Shown here: in pieces, positions 19,563 through 28,704 of the stretch
How positions within the stretch are numbered: the first letter of the stretch is position 1
Layout of the letters: every line of letters starts with the position of its first letter
Assembly (NCBI RefSeq): GCF_000376425.1
Contig: NZ_AQWL01000006.1
Location: forward strand, 1 to 64,000
Source of the DNA: Thiobacillus denitrificans DSM 12475
GTDB lineage: Bacteria > Pseudomonadota > Gammaproteobacteria > Burkholderiales > Thiobacillaceae
Direction: 5' to 3'
DNA: 64,000 nt
Translations under genes and position numbers: made by a program
The notes under the pieces: generated by a model
Told to the model about the DNA's origin: nothing
What the model saw: the letters and a program-made list of their open reading frames with translations, nothing else
Database searches by the model: none

Positions 19563-20117
19563 ATGGCCCAGCTCCCTCCCGCCGTCGAACAAGTCCTGCG
19601 CGTTCACGCCGCATTCATCCACACCGTGGTCAACGCGCTGCGCGACCGCAGCCAGTTGCCCGACCTGCTGAAGCAGCTCGACGCCGCCGAGCAGGCCGGC
19701 TGGGCGCGGTTGGTCGGTGCGCTGCGTCATGTCGTCAACGGCCGCCGCGATCCGTCGATCAAGCTGGGGCTGGACGAGGAGGACAGCATCCTGCTCGACG
19801 CCATCCTGCGCGGCATCGACAACCCCGCCACGCTGCCGCCGCTCGATGCCCAGCCGGACGGCAGCGCCGCTGCGCCGGGCCTCGCCGCGCTGATCGACGC
19901 CGCGGCGCGCGGCGACGCACAGGCGATGTCGGTGCTCGCCAACATGGCCGAGCAGATGATGAAGGCGGGTGGCGACATGGCGCTCCTGGGCGGGCGCATG
20001 CGCCGTCTGGTCAATGGCGAGCGCGACGCCGACCCGCTGGCTGCTGGCATGGGGCCGCTGGGGCGCGAACTGCTGATTAGCTTGCTCGACGAGCTGGCCA
20101 GGCTGCGGCCGCAGTAG
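19563..20117 (+). CDS. Uncharacterised alpha-helical protein
   Basis: I do not recognise a family. The 184-residue product has no signal peptide or membrane segment and looks almost wholly helical, with an N-terminal PPAVEQVLRVHAAFIHTVVNAL helix, an acidic DEEDSILLDAILRGI segment and an alanine-rich middle. The start follows directly on the CCCTAG repeat with only weak ribosome-site character. Codon usage matches the neighbours, so it is probably a real gene. Confidence 0.65.
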   Translation: MAQLPPAVEQVLRVHAAFIHTVVNALRDRSQLPDLLKQLDAAEQAGWARLVGALRHVVNGRRDPSIKLGLDEEDSILLDAILRGIDNPATLPPLDAQPDGSAAAPGLAALIDAAARGDAQAMSVLANMAEQMMKAGGDMALLGGRMRRLVNGERDADPLAAGMGPLGRELLISLLDELARLRPQ

Positions 20118-20134
20118 GCGGGCGCGGGGGTACT

Positions 20135-20164
20135 TTGACAGTGCGTGCCGGCGTCAGCTAAAAT
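20135..20164 (+). promoter_or_regulatory. Sigma-70 promoter of the tRNA gene
   Basis: TTGACA at 20135-20140 and TAAAAT at 20159-20164 are separated by 18 bp, a near-consensus pair. The expected transcription start lies about 35 bp before the tRNA. It may also feed miaB and the genes after it. Confidence 0.85.
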
Positions 20165-20207
20165 GCGCGCCTTTTCGGCGGTCCTGCGCCGGGAAAGCAA
20201 TCCCCAG

Positions 20208-20284
20208 GGTGATGTAGCTCAGTCGGTTAGAGCGACGGATTCATAATCCGTAGGTCGGTGGTTCAAGTCCACTCATCACCACCA
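20208..20284 (+). tRNA. tRNA with CAU anticodon, probably elongator tRNA-Met
   Basis: The 77-nt cloverleaf has a perfect 7-bp acceptor stem (GGTGATG/CATCACC), anticodon loop TTCATAA, T loop TTCAAGT and encoded CCA. CAU also occurs in the lysidine-modified tRNA-Ile2, and sequence alone does not settle this. The position just before miaB matches the E. coli layout, where tRNA-Met genes precede miaB, so Met is favoured. It is not initiator-like because the first base pair is formed. Confidence 0.93.
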
Positions 20285-20352
20285 CTTTCCTTTTGCAGCA
20301 CGGTTCTGCGAAATCTCCGCCCCCAGTCTATTCACTGTCCCGGCACACGCGC

Positions 20353-21693
20353 ATGAAAAAAATCTACATCAAAACCTTCGGCTGTCAGATGAACGAGTAC
20401 GATTCGGACAAGATGGCCGATGTGCTCAATGTGGCCGAAGGCCTGACCCCGACCGCCACGCCGGACGACGCCGACGTGATTCTGTTCAATACCTGCTCGG
20501 TGCGCGAGAAGGCGCAGGAAAAGGTGTTCCACGACCTCGGCCGGGTGCGCCACTTGAAAGTGGCCAACCCGAATCTCATCATCGGCGTCGGCGGCTGCGT
20601 GGCCAGCCAGGAGGGCGCGGCGATCGTGTCGCGCGCGCCCTTCGTCGACGTGGTGTTCGGCCCGCAGACGCTGCACCGCCTGCCCGAACTCATCGCGAAA
20701 AAACGCGAGACCGGGCGCGCCCAGGTCGACATCAGCTTTCCCGAAATCGAGAAGTTCGACCACCTGCCGCCGGCGCGGGTCGAGGGCGCGTCGGCCTTCG
20801 TCTCGATCATGGAAGGCTGCTCCAAGTACTGCACCTTTTGCGTCGTTCCCTACACCCGCGGCGAGGAAGTCTCGCGGCCGTTCGACGACGTCATCGCCGA
20901 AGTGTCCGATCTGGCCGGACGCGGGGTGAAGGAAGTCACGCTTCTCGGCCAGAACGTCAACGCCTACCAGGGCGCGCTGCACGACGGCGGCTGCGCCGAC
21001 TTCGCCTTTTTATTGGAGATGGTGCACGAGATCCCCAGCATCGAGCGCATCCGCTACACCACCAGCCACCCGCGCGAAATGACGCAGCGCCTGATCGACT
21101 GCTACGGCAAGCTGCCCAAGCTCGTCTCGCACCTGCACCTGCCGGTGCAGTCCGGGTCCGACCGCATCCTTGCGGCAATGAAGCGCGGCCACAGCGTGCT
21201 CGAATTCAAGTCGATCGTGCGCAGGCTGCGCGAACAGCGGCCCGACCTCTGCCTTTCGTCCGACTTCATCGTCGGCTTCCCGGGCGAGACCGAGGCCGAT
21301 TTCGAGGCGACCATGAAGCTGATCGAGGAACTCGACTTCGACGCCAGCTTTTCCTTCATCTACAGCAAGCGCCCCGGCACCCCGGCGTCGGACTACCCGG
21401 ACGACGTGACGGCCGAACTGAAGACCCGGCGGCTGATGCGGCTGCAGGCGCAGATCGAGGCGCAGGCGCAGCAGGTGAACCAGGCCATGGTCGGCAGTGT
21501 GCAGCGGGTGCTGGTCGAGGGCCACGCGCGCAAGAATGCCGCCGAGCTCGCCGGCCGCACCGACAACAACCGCATCGTCAACTTCGCCGGGCAGCCGCGC
21601 CTGATCGGCCGCTTCGTCGACGTCACCATCACCCAGGCCTTGCCGCACAGCCTGCGCGGCGAAGCCGCCCTCACCGAGACCGAAAGCGCTTGA
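20353..21693 (+). CDS. miaB: tRNA-2-methylthio-N6-dimethylallyladenosine synthase
   Basis: The 446-residue radical-SAM enzyme adds the methylthio group to i6A37 of tRNAs. It has the N-terminal MTTase domain with [21 protein letters not shown] and GGCVASQEG cysteines for one cluster, the radical-SAM motif CSKYCTFC, and a C-terminal TRAM domain ([22 protein letters not shown]). ATG 20353 gives the standard [14 protein letters not shown] start; the 20 codons before it are not conserved-looking. It overlaps ybeZ by 4 bp. Confidence 0.97.
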   Translation: MKKIYIKTFGCQMNEYDSDKMADVLNVAEGLTPTATPDDADVILFNTCSVREKAQEKVFHDLGRVRHLKVANPNLIIGVGGCVASQEGAAIVSRAPFVDVVFGPQTLHRLPELIAKKRETGRAQVDISFPEIEKFDHLPPARVEGASAFVSIMEGCSKYCTFCVVPYTRGEEVSRPFDDVIAEVSDLAGRGVKEVTLLGQNVNAYQGALHDGGCADFAFLLEMVHEIPSIERIRYTTSHPREMTQRLIDCYGKLPKLVSHLHLPVQSGSDRILAAMKRGHSVLEFKSIVRRLREQRPDLCLSSDFIVGFPGETEADFEATMKLIEELDFDASFSFIYSKRPGTPASDYPDDVTAELKTRRLMRLQAQIEAQAQQVNQAMVGSVQRVLVEGHARKNAAELAGRTDNNRIVNFAGQPRLIGRFVDVTITQALPHSLRGEAALTETESA

Positions 21694-22646
21694 AGACCGA
21701 CATCGTTGAACTGCGCCTCGCCCCCGAGGACAACCGGCGGCTCGCCAACCTGTGCGGCCCGCTGGACGAGAACCTGCGGCAGATCGAGGCGGCGTTCGAC
21801 GTCACCATCGGCCGCCGTGGTGCCAGTTTTAGATTCAGCGGCGATGCCGCGCAGGCGGAAAAAGCCGGCCAGGCGATCGAGCATTTCTACAACCGCGCGC
21901 ACGATGTGCTCTCGCTCGACGACATCCAGCTGGGCCTGGTCGAACTCACGCGCGGCCGCGCCGACGAGGAGGGCCCCGCATTGCGCACGCGGCGGGCCGA
22001 CCTGCGTGCGCGCACCCCGCGCCAGGGCGAATACATCGAACAGATCCGCAGCCACGACATCACCTTCGGCATCGGCCCGGCCGGCACCGGCAAGACCTAT
22101 CTGGCGGTGGCCTGCGCGGTCGACGCGTTGGAGCGCGAACAGGTCAAGCGCCTGGTGCTGACGCGTCCCGCGGTGGAAGCCGGCGAGCGGCTCGGCTTCC
22201 TGCCCGGCGACCTGACGCAGAAAGTCGATCCCTACCTGCGCCCGCTGTACGACGCGCTGTACGACCTGATGGGCTTCGACAAGGTGACGCGGCTGATCGA
22301 GCGCCACGCCATCGAAGTGGCGCCGCTCGCCTTCATGCGCGGGCGCACGCTCAACCACGCCTTCATCATTCTCGACGAGGCGCAGAACACCACCCCCGAG
22401 CAGATGCAGATGTTCCTCACCCGCATCGGCTTCGGCGCGCGCGCCGTCGTCACCGGCGACCCGACCCAGATCGACCTGCCCAAGCACGTGAAATCGGGGC
22501 TGATGGATGCGGCCGAGGTGCTGGGCGAGGTGCGCGGCATCGCCTTCACCCACTTCCAGTCCGAAGACGTGGTGCGTCATCCGCTGGTCGGCCGCATCGT
22601 CGATGCCTACGCCGCGCGCCGTGCGCAAACCGATGGACGACCCTGA
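21690..22646 (+). CDS. ybeZ: PhoH-like ATPase YbeZ
   Basis: The 318-residue protein has a small N-terminal KH-like region and a PhoH nucleotide-binding domain with [11 protein letters not shown] (Walker A) and [11 protein letters not shown] (Walker B). YbeZ works with the endonuclease YbeY in ribosomal RNA processing. The most likely start is TTG 21690, which overlaps the miaB stop (TTGA); the frame is open far upstream, but that part lies over miaB in another frame. It overlaps ybeY by 14 bp. Confidence 0.93.
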   Translation: MKTDIVELRLAPEDNRRLANLCGPLDENLRQIEAAFDVTIGRRGASFRFSGDAAQAEKAGQAIEHFYNRAHDVLSLDDIQLGLVELTRGRADEEGPALRTRRADLRARTPRQGEYIEQIRSHDITFGIGPAGTGKTYLAVACAVDALEREQVKRLVLTRPAVEAGERLGFLPGDLTQKVDPYLRPLYDALYDLMGFDKVTRLIERHAIEVAPLAFMRGRTLNHAFIILDEAQNTTPEQMQMFLTRIGFGARAVVTGDPTQIDLPKHVKSGLMDAAEVLGEVRGIAFTHFQSEDVVRHPLVGRIVDAYAARRAQTDGRP

Positions 22647-23100
22647 CCCTGAATTGCGGCTGGCGGTGCAGTTCGCCAGCACCGCGGCCGAACTGCCGGA
22701 ACGCGCGCAAATCCGCCGCTGGGTTGCTGCCGCGCTGGAACACGATGCGGAAATCACGGTGCGCATCGTCGACGCCGAGGAGGCGCAGTCACTCAACCGG
22801 GACTACCGCGACAAGGCCTACGTGCCCAACGTACTGACTTTCGAATACGGCGAGCTGCCCTTGAACAAATCCGGCGCCCGAGTACTCGGCGGCGACGTGG
22901 TGATCTGCGCGCCGGTGGTCGAGCGCGAGGCGCGCGAACAGGGCAAGCCGCTGCAGCATCATTACGCCCACATGACCGTCCACGGCGTGCTTCACCTGCA
23001 AGGCTACGACCACATCGACCCGGCGGACGCCGACATCATGGAATCGCACGAAATCGCTATACTGAAGCGGTTTCGCATCCCCAATCCCTATTCATCCTGA
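22633..23100 (+). CDS. ybeY: Endoribonuclease YbeY
   Basis: The 155-residue metalloenzyme for 16S rRNA 3' maturation has the zinc motif HGVLHLQGYDH near residue 120, preceded by NRDYRDKAYVPNVLTF and LGGDVVICAPVV. ATG 22633 lies within the end of ybeZ, implying coupled translation. The longer frame reaching 22507 overlaps ybeZ and is not needed. Confidence 0.96.
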   Translation: MDDPDPELRLAVQFASTAAELPERAQIRRWVAAALEHDAEITVRIVDAEEAQSLNRDYRDKAYVPNVLTFEYGELPLNKSGARVLGGDVVICAPVVEREAREQGKPLQHHYAHMTVHGVLHLQGYDHIDPADADIMESHEIAILKRFRIPNPYSS

Positions 23101-23112
23101 GCTTTTGCCCAC

Positions 23113-23967
23113 ATGGAGCCCGACAGTAGTCCCAAGCCGAGTTTGCTTGAGCGCATTTCCCACTGGCTGATGCGCGAACCCGAAGACCGTGAACAGTTGA
23201 TCGAACTGCTGCACGGCGCCTACGAAAACAGTCTGATAGATGCCGATGCCCTGGCGATGATCGAAGGCGTGCTGCAGGTGTCCGAAATGCGGGTCGGCGA
23301 AATCATGATCCCGCGCGCGCAGATGGAAGTCATCGACATCAACGATGCGCCTGAAATCTTCATTCCGCATGCCATCGAAACCGCGCACTCGCGCTTTCCG
23401 GTCATCGACCGGGACCGCGACGACATCATCGGCATCCTGCTGGCAAAAGACCTGCTGCGCCACTACGCCGAGGCCGATGCCGACATCCGCGGCATGCTGC
23501 GCCCGGTGGTGTTCATCCCCGAATCGAAGCGGCTCAATGTGCTGTTGAAGGAATTCCGTTCCAACCGCAACCACATCGCCATCGTCGTCGACGAATACGG
23601 CGGCGTTGCCGGGCTGGTGACGATCGAGGACGTGCTCGAACAGATCGTCGGCGACATCGAGGACGAATACGACTTCGACGAGACCGAGGACAACATCATC
23701 CGCGAAAACGAAGGCGTGTTTCGCGTCAAGGCCGCCACCGAGATCGACGACTTCAACCAGGTCCTCGGCGCACACTTTTCCAGCGAGGAATTCGACACCG
23801 TCGGCGGCCTCGTCGTGTCGCGTTTCGGCCACCTGCCCAAGCGCGGCGAATCGGTGAAATTCGACGGATTCAATTTCAGCATCCTGCGTGCCGACAGCCG
23901 CCGCCTGCACGCGGTGCGCGTCACCCGCCTGCCGCCGGAAGCGGAGGCGCAACTGCCGCTGGCTTAA
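23113..23967 (+). CDS. corC: CorC/HlyC-type CBS-domain protein
   Basis: The 284-residue protein has the N-terminal IEGVLQVSEMRVGEIMIPRAQM segment, two CBS domains, the EYGGVAGLVTIEDVLEQIVGDIEDEYD motif, and a C-terminal CorC/HlyC domain ending near RVTRLP. In E. coli CorC is linked to cobalt and magnesium efflux with CorA. It closes the miaB-ybeZ-ybeY-corC operon. The apolipoprotein acyltransferase gene lnt, which often follows, is absent here; a convergent gene comes next. Confidence 0.94.
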   Translation: MEPDSSPKPSLLERISHWLMREPEDREQLIELLHGAYENSLIDADALAMIEGVLQVSEMRVGEIMIPRAQMEVIDINDAPEIFIPHAIETAHSRFPVIDRDRDDIIGILLAKDLLRHYAEADADIRGMLRPVVFIPESKRLNVLLKEFRSNRNHIAIVVDEYGGVAGLVTIEDVLEQIVGDIEDEYDFDETEDNIIRENEGVFRVKAATEIDDFNQVLGAHFSSEEFDTVGGLVVSRFGHLPKRGESVKFDGFNFSILRADSRRLHAVRVTRLPPEAEAQLPLA

Positions 23968-24003
23968 GGCGCCGCGCCTGCCCATTCCCCGGCGGCGCAA
24001 GCC

Positions 24004-25149
24004 TTACAGCGTGTGCCGCCGGTCGCCACGGGCGAAGCCGGCCAGCGGCGGGATGGTCCCCTTGCCGAAGCCGATCACCTTGAACAGCTCACCCATTTCT
24101 GCTGGCGACACCAGCCGCTGCACCGCGTTGGTCTGCGGCAGCCAGGCCGCCGCGTCGGCAGGCGATGTCTGCATCAGCAACTCGGCGAGGCCGCCGTTCA
24201 GCAGAAAGCCCGCCTGGCTGGTGTAGCCCGCGAGTTCGAGCCCCGCCGCCATTCCCGCCCGCGCCACCGCGCTGAAATCGACGTGCGCGGTGAGGTCGGC
24301 GAGGCCCGGCAGGTAGAACGGATCGTCTAGCGCGTGGTGGCGGACGTGCGCGCGCAGCGTGCCCATGTGGCGCTGCGGGTGGTAGTACTCGGCGGCGGCA
24401 AAGCCGTAGTCGATCAGCAGGAGCAGGCCGCGATCGAGCATTTTTCCGAGCGACGCGACCAGCGCATCGGCTGCCGGGTTGATCTCGGAGAGATAGCCGG
24501 GCGCCAGGCCCAGCGCCGCGGCGCGGGCGCGCAGTGCGGGGTCGGCGATGGGGCGGTCCCGCCAGGCGAACGCCTCGCCTTCCAGCGCCACGCCGCGCAC
24601 AAGCGGTCCGCTTTCCGTCCAGTGCACCAGTTCCACCGGCAGCGCGTCGAGCACCTCGTTGCCGAGGATGGCGCCGCTGAAATGCGCCGGCAATTCGTCC
24701 AGCCACTGCACCCGCTCGCACCGATGCGGCAGTTCGCGCGCAATCATGCGCTGCTGGCGTTCGCGCAGATCGGCGCTCACCTCCAGGATGCAATAGCGGG
24801 CCGGCACTGCGCCAAGCCGCTCCAGTTCGCCCAGCAGGTCCACCGCCAGCCGCCCGCTGCCGGCGCCCAGTTCCAGCACTTCGCCGCCGGCCTCTGCCAG
24901 CAGCGGCGCGATCGCATGCGCCAGCGTGCGGCCGAACAGCGGCGTGAGTTCCGGCGCGGTGACGAAGTCGCCCGCCGCGCCGAATTTCATCGCACCGGCA
25001 GCGTAGTAGCCGAGACCCGGCGCATACAGCGCGGCGTCCATGTATCGCGAGAAGGGGATCCAGCCGCCGGCATTTTCGATCAGCGCGCGCAGATGCGCGG
25101 CGACGCGCTGGCTGTGGGCGAGGGCGTCGGAGGAGGGAGCGGGCAGCAT
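24004..25149 (-). CDS. MidA/NDUFAF7-type SAM-dependent methyltransferase
   Basis: The 381-residue protein has the DUF185 layout: PFSRYMDAALYAPGLGYYAAGAMKFGAAGDFVTAPELTPLFG-type N terminus, the SAM motif LELGAGSGRLA, GNEVLDALPVELV, and LLLIDYGFAAAEYYHPQR. In mitochondria the homologue methylates an arginine of complex I subunit NDUFS2, so a similar role on NuoD is plausible but unproven in bacteria. It diverges from the pteridine reductase gene with a 74-bp gap. Confidence 0.9.
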   Translation of the reverse strand: MLPAPSSDALAHSQRVAAHLRALIENAGGWIPFSRYMDAALYAPGLGYYAAGAMKFGAAGDFVTAPELTPLFGRTLAHAIAPLLAEAGGEVLELGAGSGRLAVDLLGELERLGAVPARYCILEVSADLRERQQRMIARELPHRCERVQWLDELPAHFSGAILGNEVLDALPVELVHWTESGPLVRGVALEGEAFAWRDRPIADPALRARAAALGLAPGYLSEINPAADALVASLGKMLDRGLLLLIDYGFAAAEYYHPQRHMGTLRAHVRHHALDDPFYLPGLADLTAHVDFSAVARAGMAAGLELAGYTSQAGFLLNGGLAELLMQTSPADAAAWLPQTNAVQRLVSPAEMGELFKVIGFGKGTIPPLAGFARGDRRHTL

Positions 25150-25223
25150 GCGGCGGGACAGTTCAGGGATAATGCGGAATGGCTGGATAATCCAGAATCG
25201 AGTGACTATAAGGGCGAACCCCG

Positions 25224-25964
25224 ATGCAAGGCAAAGTTGTATTGATTACCGGCGGGGCCCGGCGGGTAGGCGCGGCAGCGGCGCGCCTGCTGCACGCGGC
25301 CGGTGCCCAGTTGATGATCCACTACCGCAGCTCGGCCACCGAGGCGCGTGTGCTGCAGGACGAACTCAACGCCATCCGCCCCGGCTCGGTGGCCCTGATC
25401 CAGGCCGACCTGCACGACACCGGCGGCCTGCCCGGCCTGATCCACCAGACCGTCGCCACCTTCGGCGGCCTCGACGTGCTGCTCAACAATGCGTCGAGCT
25501 TCTATCCCACTCCCGTCGGCGACATCACCGAGAAGGACTGGACCGACTTGATGGGCAGCAATCTCAAGGCGCCGATGTTCCTGTCGCAGGCCGCCGCCCC
25601 CGAGCTGAAGAAGCGCCGTGGCTGCATCATCAACATCACCGACATCCACGCCGACCGTCCGATGAAAAGCTACGTCGTCTATTCCGTCGCCAAGGCCGGC
25701 TTGGTCGGGCTCACCAAGTCGCTGGCGCGCGAGCTGGCGCCTGAAGTACGCGTCAACGGCATCGCGCCGGGGCCGGTCATGTGGCCCGAGGGCGATGCGA
25801 ATTTCGACGAGGTCTCGCGCCAGCGCATTGTCTCGCACACCATGCTGAAACGCGCCGGCGATCCCAGCGACATTGCGCTGGCGGTGCGCTTCTTCGCGAT
25901 GGATACGCACTACGTGACGGGGCAGATCCTGGCGGTCGACGGCGGGCGCAGCGCGAAGCTTTAG
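25224..25964 (+). CDS. Pteridine reductase (short-chain dehydrogenase)
   Basis: The 246-residue SDR enzyme has TGGARRVGAAAARLLHAAG at the cofactor site. The arginine-rich TGxxRRxG form is typical of NADPH-dependent pteridine reductases (PTR1/FolM). Also present are NNASSFYPTPVGDIT, the catalytic Y-x3-K in YSVAKAG and the closing TGQILAVDGGRS. It reduces dihydrobiopterin or dihydrofolate-type substrates. An SDR acting on another substrate cannot be excluded. Confidence 0.88.
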   Translation: MQGKVVLITGGARRVGAAAARLLHAAGAQLMIHYRSSATEARVLQDELNAIRPGSVALIQADLHDTGGLPGLIHQTVATFGGLDVLLNNASSFYPTPVGDITEKDWTDLMGSNLKAPMFLSQAAAPELKKRRGCIINITDIHADRPMKSYVVYSVAKAGLVGLTKSLARELAPEVRVNGIAPGPVMWPEGDANFDEVSRQRIVSHTMLKRAGDPSDIALAVRFFAMDTHYVTGQILAVDGGRSAKL

Positions 25965-26171
25965 CCGGCGCCAAAGCCTGCAGCCTCGTCATGGCCAGCA
26001 CCCGGTAGAGCATCAGCGCCGCGAGGCGGTTCAGTTCGTCATCAGCCCACACCGCGCGCAAGCGCGATGCCACCCTGCGTGAGCCGAAGCGCAGGATGTT
26101 GCGGTCCGGCCCGCGGCCTTGCTTCGACACTGTCGTTTGCCGACGACAGCGCCCGCTGCCCCCGGCTCGAG

Positions 26172-26783
26172 TCAAGCCTGTCGCCTCTGGCCGCGGGCGG
26201 CGAATGGAGAGCCGGAATGGGCCTGCTCCAGCGCCGCTGTCTTTTCCGCGTCCGCTTCGGGCACCGGGGTTTGCGCGGCGCTGTCCGTAAGCTTGGCCAG
26301 GCTGGGGCTGGCGGAATGCATCGCCATGTTTCCGGAAATGACGCCGCCTTCCTCGACCATCAGTGCGCCGTAGCGGATCGTGCCGTTGACCCGGCCGGTG
26401 GCATACACCACCAGGCGCTTGCGGGCGGTCAGTTCGCCCTCGAAGGTGCCGCGCACTTCCGCCACGTCGATCTCGGCCTTGCCCGAAAATATGCCGCCTT
26501 CGGCGATACGGATGTCGCGGCTGTTCATCGAGGCTTCCACGCGGCCTTCCACCACCAGGATTTCGCAATCGGTGATTTCGGAGCCTTTCAGCTTGATGTT
26601 GGGGCCGACGATGAGCTTGCTGCCCTCGTCGTTGCGCGTGGATTTGGCAGCCTGCGGCAGGGTTTCCTCGCGGACCGTCTCGGCCGGCCTGGGGGATTCG
26701 GCCGGTTTGGCCGGGTAGCCGGTATGGCCCGGCCGGGCCGTGTCGTTTCTGGAATTGCCGGAGTGCATGAAGGTCTTGAGCAT
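26172..26783 (-). CDS. Bactofilin
   Basis: The 203-residue protein has a central bactofilin (DUF583) beta-helix from about residue 55 to 150, with GSKLIVGPNIKLKGSEI, IAEGGIFSGKAEIDVAEVRGTFEGELTA and GALMVEEGGVISG repeats, between disordered proline-rich and acidic termini. Bactofilins polymerise without nucleotide and act in cell shape or polar organisation. ATG 26783 is preferred because AGAG precedes it; an upstream ATG at 26858 is possible. Confidence 0.9.
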   Translation of the reverse strand: MLKTFMHSGNSRNDTARPGHTGYPAKPAESPRPAETVREETLPQAAKSTRNDEGSKLIVGPNIKLKGSEITDCEILVVEGRVEASMNSRDIRIAEGGIFSGKAEIDVAEVRGTFEGELTARKRLVVYATGRVNGTIRYGALMVEEGGVISGNMAMHSASPSLAKLTDSAAQTPVPEADAEKTAALEQAHSGSPFAARGQRRQA

Positions 26784-27124
26784 GGAATGGGTCTCTTTCG
26801 GTGCTGGGTTGTAAAACGCTCTGGTGTGGTTGCGGCCGGAACTGGCCGCAGGAGGCACGTAGCAATACGCGCACCAGCAGTGAAAACCTTTTTAAAAACA
26901 GTCAGATAAAGCGTCCGATGGAGGCAGGTACGCGGCAAAAACGGGGCCAAATGTCGCTCAATGGCGACACCGTATCCGGCGGATTTGAATCATTCCTCGA
27001 TAAAACAGCAAGATAGGAAGGATTGTGCATGTCGCCCGATGGCGACATGCACCCGGTATCGGCGGGCAGAATGGTTCGGTGCGGTTGCGGGAAGCCGCGG
27101 CCGCGCTGTCGTGAATTTCAGCGC
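26784..27124. other. 341-bp intergenic region with two related palindromes
   Basis: No gene is supported between the bactofilin start and the MFS exporter stop. It contains TGTCGC-TCAATG-GCGACA at 26952-26969 and, at 27025-27052, the perfect 12-bp inverted repeat GTGCATGTCGCC-CGAT-GGCGACATGCAC. Both share the ATGTCGC...GGCGACA core and are followed by a CCGGTATC/CCGTATCCGGCGG-like stretch, so they look like two copies of one site. Confidence 0.7.
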
Positions 27125-28537
27125 CTATATCGTCTCGCGCACGCTTCCCCGGCTGACGCTTTCGCCATCACGCGGCCGCAGCGACCAGAACGACAGCGAT
27201 GACAGCATCGTCAAGCCGCCCAGCGTCAGAAAGGCGTAGTGCAGCGCGGCCGTCACCGCCGCGCGGTCGGTCTGCGGCAGGTCGCCCAGATACCCGCCGG
27301 CGATCAGCGAGCCGCAGGCCAGCCCGAAGCTCATCGACATCTGCTGCAGCGAACTGGCGATGGTGCTGGCTGCGCTCGAATCGGGAATGTCGATGTCGGC
27401 GTAGGCCAGCGAATTCATGCTGGTGAATTGCAGCGAATTGAAGAAGCCCAAAGCCAGGCCCAGCAGCACGATCAGCATGATCGGCATCGCCGGGACCACC
27501 AGCGAGAACAGGCAGACGACGACGCCGATCATGACCGTGTTCACGATCAGGATGCGCCGGTAGCCAAAGCGCGCCAGCACCCGCGCGGAGACAAGCTTCA
27601 TGCTCATGGCCGCCGCCGCGATCGGCATCATCAGCAGCCCCGACTGCCACGCCGGCATCCCCAGGCCGAGCTGGAAAAGCAGCGGCAGCAGGAGCGGCAT
27701 CCCGCCCACCCCCAGACGCGTGAGAAAGCCGCCGATCACCGAGACGCGGAAGGTGCGCACCCGGAACAGCCCCAGCCGCAGCAGCGGATGCGGCGCCTGG
27801 CGGGCGTGCCAGACATACGCCGCCAGCAGGCCGAGGCTGAGCGCCAGCAGCAGGGCCGCCGAGGCCGTGCCGAGTTCGTGCTCGCTGAAGATTTCCAGCA
27901 GCCAGGACAGCAGCGCCGCGCCGCTGCCGAACAGCACCAGGCCGACGACATCCAGCGGGCGCCGTGTCTCGCCCCGGTAATCCGGCATGTAGCGATACGC
28001 CAGCCACAGCGCTATCAGCCCCACCGGCACGTTGATGAAAAAAATGGTGTGCCACGACAGCCAGTGCACGATCAGGCCGCCGACCGTGGGCCCGAGCAGG
28101 GGCCCGATCAGCGCCGGGATGATGACGAAATTCATCGCCCGCAGCAGCTCCGATTTGGGAAAGGTGCGGATGATCGCCAGCCGCCCCACCGGCATCATCA
28201 TCGCCGCGCCGACGCCCTGCAGGATGCGCCCCGCCACCAGCATCGGCAGGTTCTGCGCCAGGCCGCACAGGATCGAGGACAGGGTGAAGAGAGCGATCGC
28301 AATACCGAACACGCGGCGCGTGCCGAAGCGGTCCGCCATCCAGCCGCTGACCGGAATGCACACTGCCAGGCTCAGGATGTAGCTGGTCACCACCGCCTTC
28401 AGGCTCAAGGGCGTCACCTGCAGGCCCTCCGCCATCGCCGGCACCGCCGTATTGACGATGGTGGTGTCCAGCTGTTCCATGAACAGCGCCACGGCCACGA
28501 CCCAGGGCAGGTAGGTTTTGACCGTGGAGGGGTTCAT
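27125..28537 (-). CDS. DHA2-family MFS drug exporter (EmrB/QacA type)
   Basis: The 470-residue protein has about 14 membrane helices, the motif A-like GWMADRFGTRRVF loop, LDTTIVNTAVPAMAEGL in helix 1 (D1 motif of DHA2 exporters) and GRILQGVGAAMMMPVGR (motif C region). It is expected to export drugs or toxic organic compounds with proton antiport. No EmrA adaptor is adjacent. The start is uncertain: ATG 28537 gives the usual N terminus but has no clear ribosome site; the frame is open to a TTG at 28570. Confidence 0.9.
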   Translation of the reverse strand: MNPSTVKTYLPWVVAVALFMEQLDTTIVNTAVPAMAEGLQVTPLSLKAVVTSYILSLAVCIPVSGWMADRFGTRRVFGIAIALFTLSSILCGLAQNLPMLVAGRILQGVGAAMMMPVGRLAIIRTFPKSELLRAMNFVIIPALIGPLLGPTVGGLIVHWLSWHTIFFINVPVGLIALWLAYRYMPDYRGETRRPLDVVGLVLFGSGAALLSWLLEIFSEHELGTASAALLLALSLGLLAAYVWHARQAPHPLLRLGLFRVRTFRVSVIGGFLTRLGVGGMPLLLPLLFQLGLGMPAWQSGLLMMPIAAAAMSMKLVSARVLARFGYRRILIVNTVMIGVVVCLFSLVVPAMPIMLIVLLGLALGFFNSLQFTSMNSLAYADIDIPDSSAASTIASSLQQMSMSFGLACGSLIAGGYLGDLPQTDRAAVTAALHYAFLTLGGLTMLSSLSFWSLRPRDGESVSRGSVRETI

Positions 28538-28704
28538 CTGTGCAGGTGGGGGTAGGGCAGTACCGGACAAACTAGTTTACGTCAGCCTGCGCCCAACCAA
28601 CTGGTATGGGCGGATTAACCTCCATGCCGTCCCGTCACACAGCGCATAATCGCGGCTGAACTGACCCCATGTATTCTTCCCCGTTATTTTCGTGGTGACC
28701 CGCA

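Noticed and set aside
23968-24003. An lnt gene expected after corC
   Set aside because: The operon ends at corC and a convergent methyltransferase gene follows directly.
25777-26874. A 365-codon minus-strand ORF spanning the bactofilin region
   Set aside because: It overlaps the pteridine reductase antisense and the bactofilin in another frame; the bactofilin frame shows clear beta-helix repeats instead.
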